Source: Methylovirgula sp.
Lineage (GTDB): Bacteria > Pseudomonadota > Alphaproteobacteria > Rhizobiales > Beijerinckiaceae
Direction of reading: 5' to 3'
Length of the DNA: 7,932 nucleotides
Assembly: GCA_030044485.1 (NCBI GenBank)
Contig: JASHVQ010000088.1
Location: 1 to 7,932, forward strand
Shown here: piece after piece, positions 1 to 6,675 of the stretch
Numbering within the stretch: the stretch's first letter is position 1
How the letters are laid out: every line of letters begins with the position of its first letter
The notes under the pieces: generated by a model
What the model saw: only the letters and a program-made list of their open reading frames with translations
What the model was told of the DNA's origin: nothing
Databases searched by the model: none
Program-made: the position numbers and the translations under genes

Positions 1-332
1 CCGCCGACATCGTCGATGCTTGCGTGGTGCGGCAGAAGAAGGCCTATCCGGTCTATGACGAGACCTATGCCGAGAATGTCGGGATGATCCGCCGCGAACT
101 GGCGCTGCGCTATCCCAAGCTGCATCTCGTCGGCCGCAACGGCATGCACAAATACAACAACCAGGATCACGCCATGATGACCGGCATGCTCACCGCCGCC
201 AACATCATCGCGGGGGAGCAAATCTACGACGTTTGGCACGTCAACGAGGACGCCGAATATAGCGAGGCGGGCGCTTCCGGCACCAAAGAGGCCTTGAAGA
301 GCCTGCGGCTCGTGCCGCAGAAGGCGGCCTGA
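1..332 (+). CDS. FAD-dependent oxidoreductase, C-terminal part (5' end outside window)
   Basis: The frame is open from base 3 to the TGA at 330-332, so this is the last ~109 residues of a longer protein. The GTG at 24 is an internal valine codon, not a start. The visible part contains KAYPVYDETY, then RYPKLHLVGRNGMHKYNNQDHA, then MMTGMLTAANIIAG and NEDAEY. The GRNGMHKYNNQDHAM stretch is the typical C-terminal FAD-contacting segment of flavin-dependent amine-oxidase, protoporphyrinogen-oxidase-like and UDP-galactopyranose-mutase-like proteins, where a G-[DR]-x(5)-Y-x-N-x-D-x-A pattern precedes a helix lining the flavin. The substrate cannot be deduced, because the Rossmann GxGxxG segment lies upstream of the window. 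The stop overlaps the next gene's start (TGATG), so the oxidoreductase is probably coupled to the GtrA-like gene. That suggests a role in modifying a lipid-linked or nucleotide sugar. The family call is fairly safe; the pathway is inference. Confidence 0.75.
   Translation, partial: ADIVDACVVRQKKAYPVYDETYAENVGMIRRELALRYPKLHLVGRNGMHKYNNQDHAMMTGMLTAANIIAGEQIYDVWHVNEDAEYSEAGASGTKEALKSLRLVPQKAA
320..324 (+). promoter_or_regulatory. Ribosome binding site of the GtrA-like gene
   Basis: A GAAGG run lies 7 bases upstream of the ATG at 332, inside the last codons of the oxidoreductase gene. The spacing is good for a Shine-Dalgarno site and supports the overlapping TGATG start. Confidence 0.5.
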
Positions 333-811
333 TGAGCGCGGTCGAGCCTTCCCTCGCCAGGCCGCGGCTTGCGCCCCTCGCGGCCCTCCCGCGTCGTGCG
401 CCGGGTAGCGCCGCGCGGCTCTTCGCCTCCGACCTTTTCGGCTACGGGCTCTGCAGCGCCGCGGCCCTGGCGCTCGACTGGGGCCTGCTCGTTCTGCTGG
501 TCAAGCTCGGCGTCAATTACCTTGCGGCGGCGGGAATGAGCTTCATGGCCGGCATGGCGCTCGCTTATGCGGGCAGCATTCTCTTCGTCTTCCGCGGCCG
601 CCGCGCGCGCCGCCTCAGGGCGGAGATCGCCGGCTTCCTGGCGATCGGCCTTGCGGGGCTGGCGCTCAACCAGCTGCTGATCTTTCTCTTCGTGCATTGC
701 GGCGGGCTTGACGTGGTGCTCGCCAAGGCGCCGACCGCGGCTTTCGTCTTCATGTTCAATTTCCTTCTGCGCCGCGCGCTGCTTTTTGCCTCCGCGCCGC
801 GCCCGGCCTAG
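332..811 (+). CDS. GtrA family membrane protein (polyprenyl-phosphate-sugar flippase-like)
   Basis: This 159-residue protein has a basic, proline-rich N-terminus of about 30 residues, then four hydrophobic segments at roughly 34-56, 63-87, 99-121 and 131-152. The layout and two signature ends match GtrA (PF04138): FMAGMALAYAGSILFVF closes the second helix, and FNFLLRRALLF (142-152) closes the fourth. GtrA-type proteins sit in the cytoplasmic membrane and are thought to flip or present undecaprenyl-phosphate-linked sugars made by a GtrB-type transferase to periplasmic glycosyltransferases. No GtrB-type GT2 gene is in the window; one could lie upstream. The start is set by the overlap with the preceding stop and by a GAAGG site 7 bases upstream. 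The next gene begins 4 bases after this stop. The family assignment is strong; the sugar carried is unknown. Confidence 0.88.
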   Translation: MSAVEPSLARPRLAPLAALPRRAPGSAARLFASDLFGYGLCSAAALALDWGLLVLLVKLGVNYLAAAGMSFMAGMALAYAGSILFVFRGRRARRLRAEIAGFLAIGLAGLALNQLLIFLFVHCGGLDVVLAKAPTAAFVFMFNFLLRRALLFASAPRPA

Positions 812-815
812 CTCC

Positions 816-2834
816 ATGCCCGGGAATTTCTCGGCCGGGGCGGCGAGGCGGCAGGCCGTTGGCTCCGCCTCCGTCTCCGCGACGCTCGGCAGTAGGCTCG
901 CGCCAGCCGGCGCGGCGCTGAAAGCCGCCTTCGCCGAGGGCGCGCTCTTTGCGCCGCTGATCGCCGCCGCGCTCTGGGCGCTCACCCATCCCTACCAAGG
1001 CATTATGGGCGACGCGGCCGTCTATATGGGACGCGCGCTCGCCGATCTCGATCCTTCCGGCGTCGGACGCGATATGGTCTTCGTCAACGACGGCCAATCG
1101 CGCTTCAGCCTCTTTCCTGTAATCCTCGATCATCTCGTTGCCGCGTTCGGCATGCAGACGACGGCGCTGTCGCTCGCCTTGGCCGCGATGGCCGTTTGGG
1201 TCGCAGCGCTTTGCGTCCTGGCGCGCCAATATGTGCCGGCGCGCTATATCGCGCTCGTTGTGATCTTCGTCGCCGTCCTGCCGGTGAATTACGGCGCGCC
1301 CTGGCGCTTTGCCTATTCGCAGATCATGGCCGTGCCGCGGCCCTTCGCCGAAGCTCTGGTTCTCGCCGCGCTCGCAACCCTCGCCAACCGACGCACGCTC
1401 TCGTCGTTCGCGCTGCTCGTCGGCGCCTCGCTCATTCATCCTTTGATGGCGCTCCCCGGATGGGCGGTGTTCGCCCTCGTGCTCTGCGGCGAAGATTGGC
1501 GCTGGCGCGCGGTCTGCGCGGCGGGCGCCGCCCTGGTACTCGCCGGTGCTTTTCTGGGCGCGCCGCTTCTGCATCGCCTGGTCATGGTGATGGACCCGAA
1601 TCTCAAGGCTTTTGCGGAGAGCCGCAGCGCGCTTCTCTTTCCCACGAAATGGCCCGTCGAATTCTGGGGGCCCGTGGCGGTCGAGGCGGCGAGCCTCGCT
1701 ATCGCCGCGAGCTTTTTCGAAGGGCGGCGGCGGACGATCCTTATCGCCGCCGTCTTCGCCGGCGTCGGCGGCATCGTGGCGCAGGCGCTTCTCGGCGACA
1801 TGCTTTCGCTGCTTCTCGTCATCCAGGCGCAGCTCTGGCGCATGGCCTGGTTGCTGGCGGCGATGGGCGCCTTCGCGCTCGCCGTCGCCGCACTGAAACT
1901 TTGGCGGCAGGGGCCGCGCGGCCATATCGTCCTCGCGGTTCTCGCCATGGCCTGGCTGTGCAGCGAAGAATCCGCGCTCGGCGCACTGATTTGCCTGCCG
2001 GCGCTCGTCCTGCATTTTGGTGCGCGGCGAATTTCGCTACCGATGACTTGGACGATGGCGCGCATGACGTGGATTGCGGCTTTCCTCGTGGCGCTCCTCT
2101 GGAACGTCCATTATTTCTTGGGTTACGCGCATTTTGTCGGCGCCATGCCGGCCGGCGCGCCGAATGGGCTGGACTATTTCTGGACGCGACGCTACCTCGC
2201 TTTTCCGATCCTGGCTCTGGCGTTGAGCGCCGCGTTCGCGGCGCGGCGCACGCGCCTTCTCCGGGTTGCGGAATGTCTGGCGGCTCTTCTGCTTGTCGCC
2301 GCTGTGGTCCGCTTCTGGGACGGCAGGGCGCCGCTGCAGAAGCTCATCGATGCCGGGCACCAGCCGCCGGAGCTGATGCGGCTCATTGCCGGCCGGGACG
2401 GCGAGGTGCTCTGGGTCGATGGTCTGGCGGAGACGTGGTTTTTGACGGGCCGGCCGGAATGGGCTTCGCGCCAGCAAGGCGTCAGCACGATCTTCTCGCG
2501 CCAGCTCACGCTCAAATGGCGCGAGCGGATGCAATTTTTGATCGGCCAAGGGCTGGCCGACAAAAATGCGTTTCTGACCGCGCATTTCCCGCCGGCCGCC
2601 GATCTGCCCAAACTCACGGCTTCCGGCGTCGCGCATCTCTGCGCCCGTTCCGATGCGCCCGCCTGGATCGTCGCACCGGTCTGGGAGGGCGCGCAAATCC
2701 CTTCGCAGCTCAAGCCACAATATTGGCGGTTCGATCAGCCAAACTTCCGCATGACGGAAGAGGCCAATTCCTATGCCTGGACGCGGATTTCGGCCTATGC
2801 CGTCTTGCCCTGCGCACAAAGCTGGCGCAGGTAG
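816..2834 (+). CDS. Large polytopic membrane protein, GT-C glycosyltransferase-like in layout
   Basis: This 672-residue protein belongs to no family I recognise with certainty. It has a hydrophobic segment around 43-57, then a loop with GDAAVY (Asp66) and ADLDPSGVGRDMVFVNDGQ. Many membrane segments follow up to about residue 500. Conserved-looking polar spots within them are VPRPFAEAL (173-181) and LIHPLMALPGW (206-216). The last ~170 residues are soluble, with cysteines at 609 and 666. An acidic residue in the first outer loop, many helices and a C-terminal extramembrane domain fit GT-C enzymes, which take sugars from polyprenyl-phosphate donors. The neighbouring GtrA-like gene fits the same idea, but this remains inference. 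The frame is open upstream to an ATG at 708. I prefer 816 because it lies 4 bases after the GtrA stop, and residues encoded before it are Arg/Ser/Cys/Pro-rich, as in out-of-frame translation. No clear Shine-Dalgarno precedes 816, so coupling to GtrA is likely. Confidence 0.72.
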   Translation: MPGNFSAGAARRQAVGSASVSATLGSRLAPAGAALKAAFAEGALFAPLIAAALWALTHPYQGIMGDAAVYMGRALADLDPSGVGRDMVFVNDGQSRFSLFPVILDHLVAAFGMQTTALSLALAAMAVWVAALCVLARQYVPARYIALVVIFVAVLPVNYGAPWRFAYSQIMAVPRPFAEALVLAALATLANRRTLSSFALLVGASLIHPLMALPGWAVFALVLCGEDWRWRAVCAAGAALVLAGAFLGAPLLHRLVMVMDPNLKAFAESRSALLFPTKWPVEFWGPVAVEAASLAIAASFFEGRRRTILIAAVFAGVGGIVAQALLGDMLSLLLVIQAQLWRMAWLLAAMGAFALAVAALKLWRQGPRGHIVLAVLAMAWLCSEESALGALICLPALVLHFGARRISLPMTWTMARMTWIAAFLVALLWNVHYFLGYAHFVGAMPAGAPNGLDYFWTRRYLAFPILALALSAAFAARRTRLLRVAECLAALLLVAAVVRFWDGRAPLQKLIDAGHQPPELMRLIAGRDGEVLWVDGLAETWFLTGRPEWASRQQGVSTIFSRQLTLKWRERMQFLIGQGLADKNAFLTAHFPPAADLPKLTASGVAHLCARSDAPAWIVAPVWEGAQIPSQLKPQYWRFDQPNFRMTEEANSYAWTRISAYAVLPCAQSWRR

Positions 2835-2838
2835 GGGC

Positions 2839-2857
2839 GCCTGTCGCCGTGGCAGGC
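2839..2857 (+). other. Small hairpin in the 48-base intergenic gap
   Basis: GCCTGTC (2839-2845) can pair with GGCAGGC (2851-2857) around the loop GCCGT, with one G-T wobble. It starts 4 bases after the stop of the polytopic protein gene. No T-run follows, so it is not a standard intrinsic terminator. It could stabilise or attenuate the upstream message, or be chance in GC-rich DNA. Confidence 0.3.
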
Positions 2858-2862
2858 CGGGC

Positions 2863-2867
2863 GGAGA
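2863..2867 (+). promoter_or_regulatory. Weak, distant Shine-Dalgarno for the 699-residue membrane protein
   Basis: GGAGA is the only purine-rich run before the ATG at 2883, but the 15-base spacing is longer than usual. An in-frame TAA at 2874-2876 rules out any earlier start, so the ATG at 2883 is the first possible one despite the poor site. Confidence 0.3.
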
Positions 2868-2882
2868 TCCATATAAGCCGCA

Positions 2883-4982
2883 ATGAACGCATTTAGCCTG
2901 TCGTTTACGCCGCTTTTGCCTTGGCCGGTGCTGGCGCTTTTCGCGTTGCTCGCAGCCGCGGTGACGGCACTTGGGTTGATCCAGCGCCGCCCTGCCACCT
3001 TGCTGCGGGCGCTGGGGCTTGCGCTTGTCGTGCTCGCGCTTCTCGATCCCTCGCTGGTGCGCGAGGACCGCCAGCCGCTCAAGGATGTCGTGGCCATCGT
3101 CGTCGATCACAGCGGTAGCCAGACGATCGGCAATCGCTGGCAGCAGACCGAGAAGGCGACGGCTGAACTGAAGAAGCGGCTGGCGGCGCTCGGCAATGTC
3201 GACGTCCGGGTCATCGACAGCAGCATCACCGACAGCGATGAAAACGGCACGCGGCTCTTCACGGCGCTGAGCGAGGGACTAGCCGATGTGCCGGCCGAGC
3301 GGATCGGCGGCGTCTTCATGATCACCGACGGCGTGGTGCACGACATTCCCTCAGACCCGGCGGCTCTCGACTTCAAGGCGCCGTTGCATGCCTTCATCAC
3401 CGGGCACGAAGGCGAACGCGACCGGCGCATCGAGCTTCTCAACGCGCCGCGCTTCGGCATCGTCGGCAAGGACGTGGACGTGGAGTTGCGGGTCGTCGAC
3501 TCTGAGCCGAGCAGCGAGCCGGTGCTCCTGCACGTGCGCCGCGACGGCAACCCGATCGCCGATGTCAATGCCGCTCCCGGCGAGCGCATCAAAGTACCGG
3601 TGGCCATCGACCATGGCGGCCCGAACGTCGTCGAATTCGAAGTCCAGGCTTTGCCGGACGAGTTGACCACGATCAACAACAAGGCCGTGCTCACCATCGA
3701 CGGCGTGCGCGACAAGCTCAAAGTCCTGCTTGTCTCGGGCGAGCCGCATCAGGGCGAGCGCATGTGGCGCAATCTCCTGAAGTCCGACGCCAACGTCGAT
3801 CTCGTCCACTTCACCATTTTGCGTCCGCCCGAGAAACAGGACGGCACGCCGATCAACGAACTTTCGCTGATCGCCTTTCCGACCGCCGACCTCTTCGGCC
3901 GCAAGATCAAGGATTTCGATCTCATCATCTTCGACCGCTATTCGGATCAAAGCGTTCTGCCGTCGGTCTATCTCGACAACATCGTCCGCTATGTTCGGGG
4001 CGGGGGCGCGCTGCTGATCGCGGTGGGGCCGGATTTCGCGCAGCCCGAGGGCATCTATTACACCCCGCTCGGCGCGCTCTCGCCGGCGCGTCCCGACGGG
4101 ACCGTGACCGAACAGGCCTTCCGCCCGCAGATCACCGCCGACGGCGCCAAACATCCCGTAACCCGCGGCCTGCCCGGCTCGGACGAGACCCCGCCCGCCT
4201 GGAGCCGCTGGTTCAGGCAAGTGAACGCCGACGTGATCCGCGGCACGAGCATTCTGTCGGGCGCCGACAACAAGCCGCTGCTCGTGCTTTCGCGCGAGGA
4301 CAAGGGGAGGGTGGCGTTGCTGCTCTCCGACCAGATGTGGCTCTGGGCGCGCGGCTTCGAGGGCGGCGGGCCGCATCTCGATCTGCTGCGCCGGCTGGCG
4401 CATTGGCTGATGAAAGAGCCGGAGCTCGAAGAGGAGGCGCTGCGCGCCCGGGCCGAGGGCCATGAGCTCGCCATCGAACGCCAAAGCCTCAAAGACCGGA
4501 TTTCGCCGGTCAAGATCGTCGCGCCCTCCGGAAAAGAGATCACGACGACGCTTGCGCCGGCCGAGCCCGGACTTTGGCGCGGCAGCGTCAAGGTTTCCGA
4601 ACTCGGCCTTTACCGCGTGTCGGACGGGACGCTCACCGCGCTGGTCAATGTCGGGCCGGAAAATCCGCGCGAGTTCCAGGACGTGGTCTCGACGACCGAG
4701 AAGCTTCGTCCGCTGGCCGAGGCGACAGGCGGCACGGTGCGGCGCATCGGCGTCGGCCAGGGCAGCGACGTCTCTCTTCCGCGCATCGTCGCCATGCGCA
4801 ATAGCCCGATTTACGGCGGCGCGGATTATGCGGCGATCAAGCGGACCGGCGCGGCGCAAGTGAAAGGCGTCGGCGTCGCACCGCTTGCCATCGGCTTTCT
4901 CGGGCTCTTCTTCCTGCTCGCCAGCGTGATTGCGAGCTGGCTTGTCGAAGGGCGGGGCGGGCCGCGCCGCGCATCCGCCTGA
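2883..4982 (+). CDS. Membrane-anchored VWA-like / glutamine-amidotransferase-like protein (COG5426-type)
   Basis: This is a 699-residue protein. Two N-terminal membrane helices (about 13-33 and 40-56) are followed by a VWA-like segment with DHSGS at 75-79, matching the MIDAS pattern DxSxS, and VFMITDG at 144-150, matching the second VWA metal loop. A beta-rich region follows (about 185-275). Next is a class I glutamine-amidotransferase-like Rossmann fold (about 278-510: KVLLVSGEPHQGERMWRNLL, DLIIFDRYSD, GGGALLIAVGPDF). A second beta-rich region and one C-terminal helix (about 666-688) complete it, so most of the protein should be periplasmic. I find no cysteine anywhere, so the amidotransferase fold cannot be catalytic. 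Such proteins usually sit with MoxR, DUF58 and DUF4159 genes, in a system thought to act as metal-dependent chaperone or envelope assembly machinery. Those partners are absent here. The architecture is well supported; the function is unknown. Confidence 0.8.
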   Translation: MNAFSLSFTPLLPWPVLALFALLAAAVTALGLIQRRPATLLRALGLALVVLALLDPSLVREDRQPLKDVVAIVVDHSGSQTIGNRWQQTEKATAELKKRLAALGNVDVRVIDSSITDSDENGTRLFTALSEGLADVPAERIGGVFMITDGVVHDIPSDPAALDFKAPLHAFITGHEGERDRRIELLNAPRFGIVGKDVDVELRVVDSEPSSEPVLLHVRRDGNPIADVNAAPGERIKVPVAIDHGGPNVVEFEVQALPDELTTINNKAVLTIDGVRDKLKVLLVSGEPHQGERMWRNLLKSDANVDLVHFTILRPPEKQDGTPINELSLIAFPTADLFGRKIKDFDLIIFDRYSDQSVLPSVYLDNIVRYVRGGGALLIAVGPDFAQPEGIYYTPLGALSPARPDGTVTEQAFRPQITADGAKHPVTRGLPGSDETPPAWSRWFRQVNADVIRGTSILSGADNKPLLVLSREDKGRVALLLSDQMWLWARGFEGGGPHLDLLRRLAHWLMKEPELEEEALRARAEGHELAIERQSLKDRISPVKIVAPSGKEITTTLAPAEPGLWRGSVKVSELGLYRVSDGTLTALVNVGPENPREFQDVVSTTEKLRPLAEATGGTVRRIGVGQGSDVSLPRIVAMRNSPIYGGADYAAIKRTGAAQVKGVGVAPLAIGFLGLFFLLASVIASWLVEGRGGPRRASA

Positions 4983-4989
4983 AACGCGT

Positions 4990-6432
4990 TCAAGGTCGGC
5001 GCGGCGACGGCGGCGCTGAGGCGCGCGTCAAGCTTGCGACAAGCCAGTTGGCGCAGAGGCTTGCGGCGAGCCCGATCGCCGCCTCGTTGACGAGACCCGA
5101 AAATCCCAGAAAGACCCAGCCGCAGGCTGCGATCATCCCGGCGAGGACCGCGGCAAGCAGCGAGCCGGCAGAATGCCGCCAGCCCATGACCTTGATCATG
5201 ATCGGCCCGCCGACGGCGGAGCCGAGCTTCGAAATGGAGCCGATCGCCATAGAGAACACGTTGCCGGGCAGGACAAGCGACAGGCCGATCGTTGCGAGCC
5301 CGATGAGAAATATGGCCGAGAAACTCGTCGCGGTCTTGCGTTCCTCGACCGAGTGGCGGGCGCGGAAGATATCGCGGTAAAGCGCTTGTCCGATCGCCAC
5401 GAGCAGGCTGTTGGCGGTCGAGGCGATGGTCGCATAGACGTCGGCGAAAATGATACCGCTGACGATTGCGCCCATGTTGTGCTGAAAGAACAAGCTCAAG
5501 CCGGTTTCGGGATCGGCGATGTCGGGCATGATCCCGCGCAGCAGGATGCCGAACAAGGTCATCGCGATCCAAGTCGCCTGCACGAAGCCGATATAGATCC
5601 ACCAGGCGGCGCGCGTCTCCTGCGGGCTCGATCCGGCGAAATAGCGGCTGACGATCTGCGGCTGGCCGAGGCCGAAGCCGACGGCCGCGGCCGCGTAGCC
5701 GGCAACGAAGCCGAGCGCGCCGAGCGCGCCGCCGGTCGGAAAGAGCCGCAGAAATTCGGGCCCCGCCGCGGCGATGTTATGCGCAAACAGCAAATCGCGA
5801 CGCGCGAACCAGATCACGGCGGCAAGCGCGATGCTCGTGCCGAGGATGCGGATCAGCGCCTGCAGCGTGTCGGCATAGACGGAACCCCGAAATCCGCCGA
5901 GCGCCGAATAGACGACGATGGTCGCGGAGAAAAAGATCAGCGCCGAAAAACCGTTCAGATCGAATATGCCGGAGAGAAATTTCCGCCCCGCCAGCCATTG
6001 CGCCGACGTGTAGGTCGAAAGGAACGCGATAAGCAGCAATGCGACGAGGATCGAGACGAGCTTCGCAAGCGGGCCCGCAAGATCGAAGCTCAGCATTTCA
6101 GAGAGTGTGACGGCTTTCGCCTGGCGTGCGAGGGCGTTGAGCCGCGCCGGGAAGAGCCGCCAGTAGAGAAGGTCGCCGAGCATCCAGCCGAAGGGCATCA
6201 ACAGCCAATGCGCGCCTCCCGAATATCCGAGCCCTACCGCGCCGGTGACGATGAAGCCGCTGTTGCCGGCGGCGCCGGCGCTCAAGCCGATGAACCAGCG
6301 GTTGAGCCGCCGCCCGGCGAGATCTTCTTCGCCTGCGGCGCGGCGCGCCCGCATCCGTCCGAGGATCGCCGTCCCAAAGGTCGCGGCAAGCGTCGCGAAG
6401 AAGATGAGCGCGGCCAGGTCCTGCTGCTGCAT
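4990..6432 (-). CDS. Sodium:solute symporter family protein (SSS, PutP-like)
   Basis: This 480-residue, highly hydrophobic protein is close in length to E. coli PutP (502). SSS-family marks appear in order: GLSAGAAGNSGF (49-60), YSALGGFRGSVYADTLQ (175-191, with the GGF signature and Asp188), GLGQPQIVSRYFA (254-266), and ATIASTANSLL (334-344) with Ser338-Thr339. That Ser-Thr pair aligns with PutP Ser340-Thr341 at the Na2 sodium site. The family has a LeuT-like fold and couples substrate uptake to sodium entry across the cytoplasmic membrane. PutP Asp55 (in GASDMSGW) aligns with Gly56 here, so substrate or coupling may differ. The ATG at 6432 is the only ATG, GTG or TTG in frame after the TGA at 6493-6495, though no clear Shine-Dalgarno precedes it. 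It lies downstream of cbbS-cbbX on the same strand, across a repeat-filled spacer. The substrate is unknown. Confidence 0.87.
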   Translation of the reverse strand: MQQQDLAALIFFATLAATFGTAILGRMRARRAAGEEDLAGRRLNRWFIGLSAGAAGNSGFIVTGAVGLGYSGGAHWLLMPFGWMLGDLLYWRLFPARLNALARQAKAVTLSEMLSFDLAGPLAKLVSILVALLLIAFLSTYTSAQWLAGRKFLSGIFDLNGFSALIFFSATIVVYSALGGFRGSVYADTLQALIRILGTSIALAAVIWFARRDLLFAHNIAAAGPEFLRLFPTGGALGALGFVAGYAAAAVGFGLGQPQIVSRYFAGSSPQETRAAWWIYIGFVQATWIAMTLFGILLRGIMPDIADPETGLSLFFQHNMGAIVSGIIFADVYATIASTANSLLVAIGQALYRDIFRARHSVEERKTATSFSAIFLIGLATIGLSLVLPGNVFSMAIGSISKLGSAVGGPIMIKVMGWRHSAGSLLAAVLAGMIAACGWVFLGFSGLVNEAAIGLAASLCANWLVASLTRASAPPSPRRP

Positions 6433-6478
6433 GTCGGCAGAACGGTAGCGTAGGATCGGCCCGGACGGAATTCGCCGG

Positions 6479-6573
6479 TTCTGGACCCCGGATCATCGCC
6501 CGCTTCGCGGGCTTGTCCGGGGAAGTGAACCCCTTCCCCGCGCCGGAGCCCAGCGACGAGCCGGGATCCAGGA
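6479..6573. repeat. Palindromic intergenic repeat, 'ctggaccccgg' type
   Basis: The ends TTCTGGACCCCGG (6479-6491) and CCGGGATCCAGGA (6561-6573) are inverted copies with two mismatches. Inside are a perfect GCCCGC-TTC-GCGGGC hairpin (6498-6512) and a second hairpin, GGGGAAG (6519-6525) with CTTCCCC (6533-6539). Similar 'ctggaccccggatc...gtccgggg' elements are, from memory, frequent between genes in Bradyrhizobium and Rhodopseudomonas. This is probably a REP/MITE-like element that cannot move itself. On the minus-strand transcript it would form structure in the cbbX 3' untranslated region or the symporter leader. Confidence 0.6.
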
Positions 6574-6582
6574 GCCATAAGC

Positions 6583-6658
6583 GTCGCCATTGCGAGGAGT
6601 GGAGCGACGAAGCAATCCAGAAGTGCTGCCTGGATTGCTTCGCTTCGCTCGCAATGAC
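6583..6658. repeat. Palindromic intergenic repeat, 'cattgcgag...gaagcaatccag' type
   Basis: The left arm (6583-6620) holds CATTGCGAG at 6588-6596 and CGAAGCAATCCAG at 6608-6620. The right arm (6630-6658) holds CTGGATTGCTTCG and CTCGCAATG, their exact complements, around a 9-base loop. The left arm carries extra bases (about 6597-6607, GAGTGGAGCGA) that leave an asymmetric bulge. This is a recognisable alphaproteobacterial repeat. It ends 17 bases beyond the cbbX stop, so it would fold just after that coding region in the transcript. No T-run follows on the minus strand, so it is more likely a stabilising or processing element than an intrinsic terminator. Confidence 0.7.
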
Positions 6659-6675
6659 GTACTTCTTCTCGCCGT

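Larger units (their letters stand above)
6433..6675 (-). other. 243-base spacer between cbbX and the symporter gene
   Basis: No credible gene is present. The spacer is mostly filled by two palindromic repeats (6479-6573 and 6583-6658). About 46 bases remain directly upstream of the symporter start, and I cannot see a convincing promoter there. Short open frames crossing this stretch consist largely of repeat sequence. Confidence 0.6.

Noticed and set aside
708..815. Upstream ATG at 708 as start of the polytopic protein
   Set aside because: It would overlap the GtrA-like gene by 104 bases, and the extra residues are Arg/Ser/Cys/Pro-rich like out-of-frame translation of that gene.
756..2015. 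Long open frame on the minus strand (419 residues)
   Set aside because: It is antisense to a clear membrane-protein gene; its Arg/Glu/Gly/His-rich product is a typical GC-rich shadow.
1196..2896. Plus-strand open frame of 566 residues in another frame of the polytopic gene
   Set aside because: The product is Arg/Ala/Gly-rich without domains, and it overlaps a gene with convincing membrane segments and operon spacing.
3351..4859. Minus-strand open frame of 502 residues
   Set aside because: Antisense to the VWA/amidotransferase-like gene, with low-complexity charged composition and no recognisable motif.
5173..6453. Plus-strand open frame of 426 residues opposite the symporter
   Set aside because: Charged, repetitive composition expected from reading a membrane-protein gene backwards; the symporter frame carries clear family motifs.
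6583..6658. Intrinsic terminator of cbbX, or a CRISPR repeat
   Set aside because: No T-run follows the hairpin on the minus strand, and there are no regularly spaced direct repeats; it matches a dispersed palindromic repeat.
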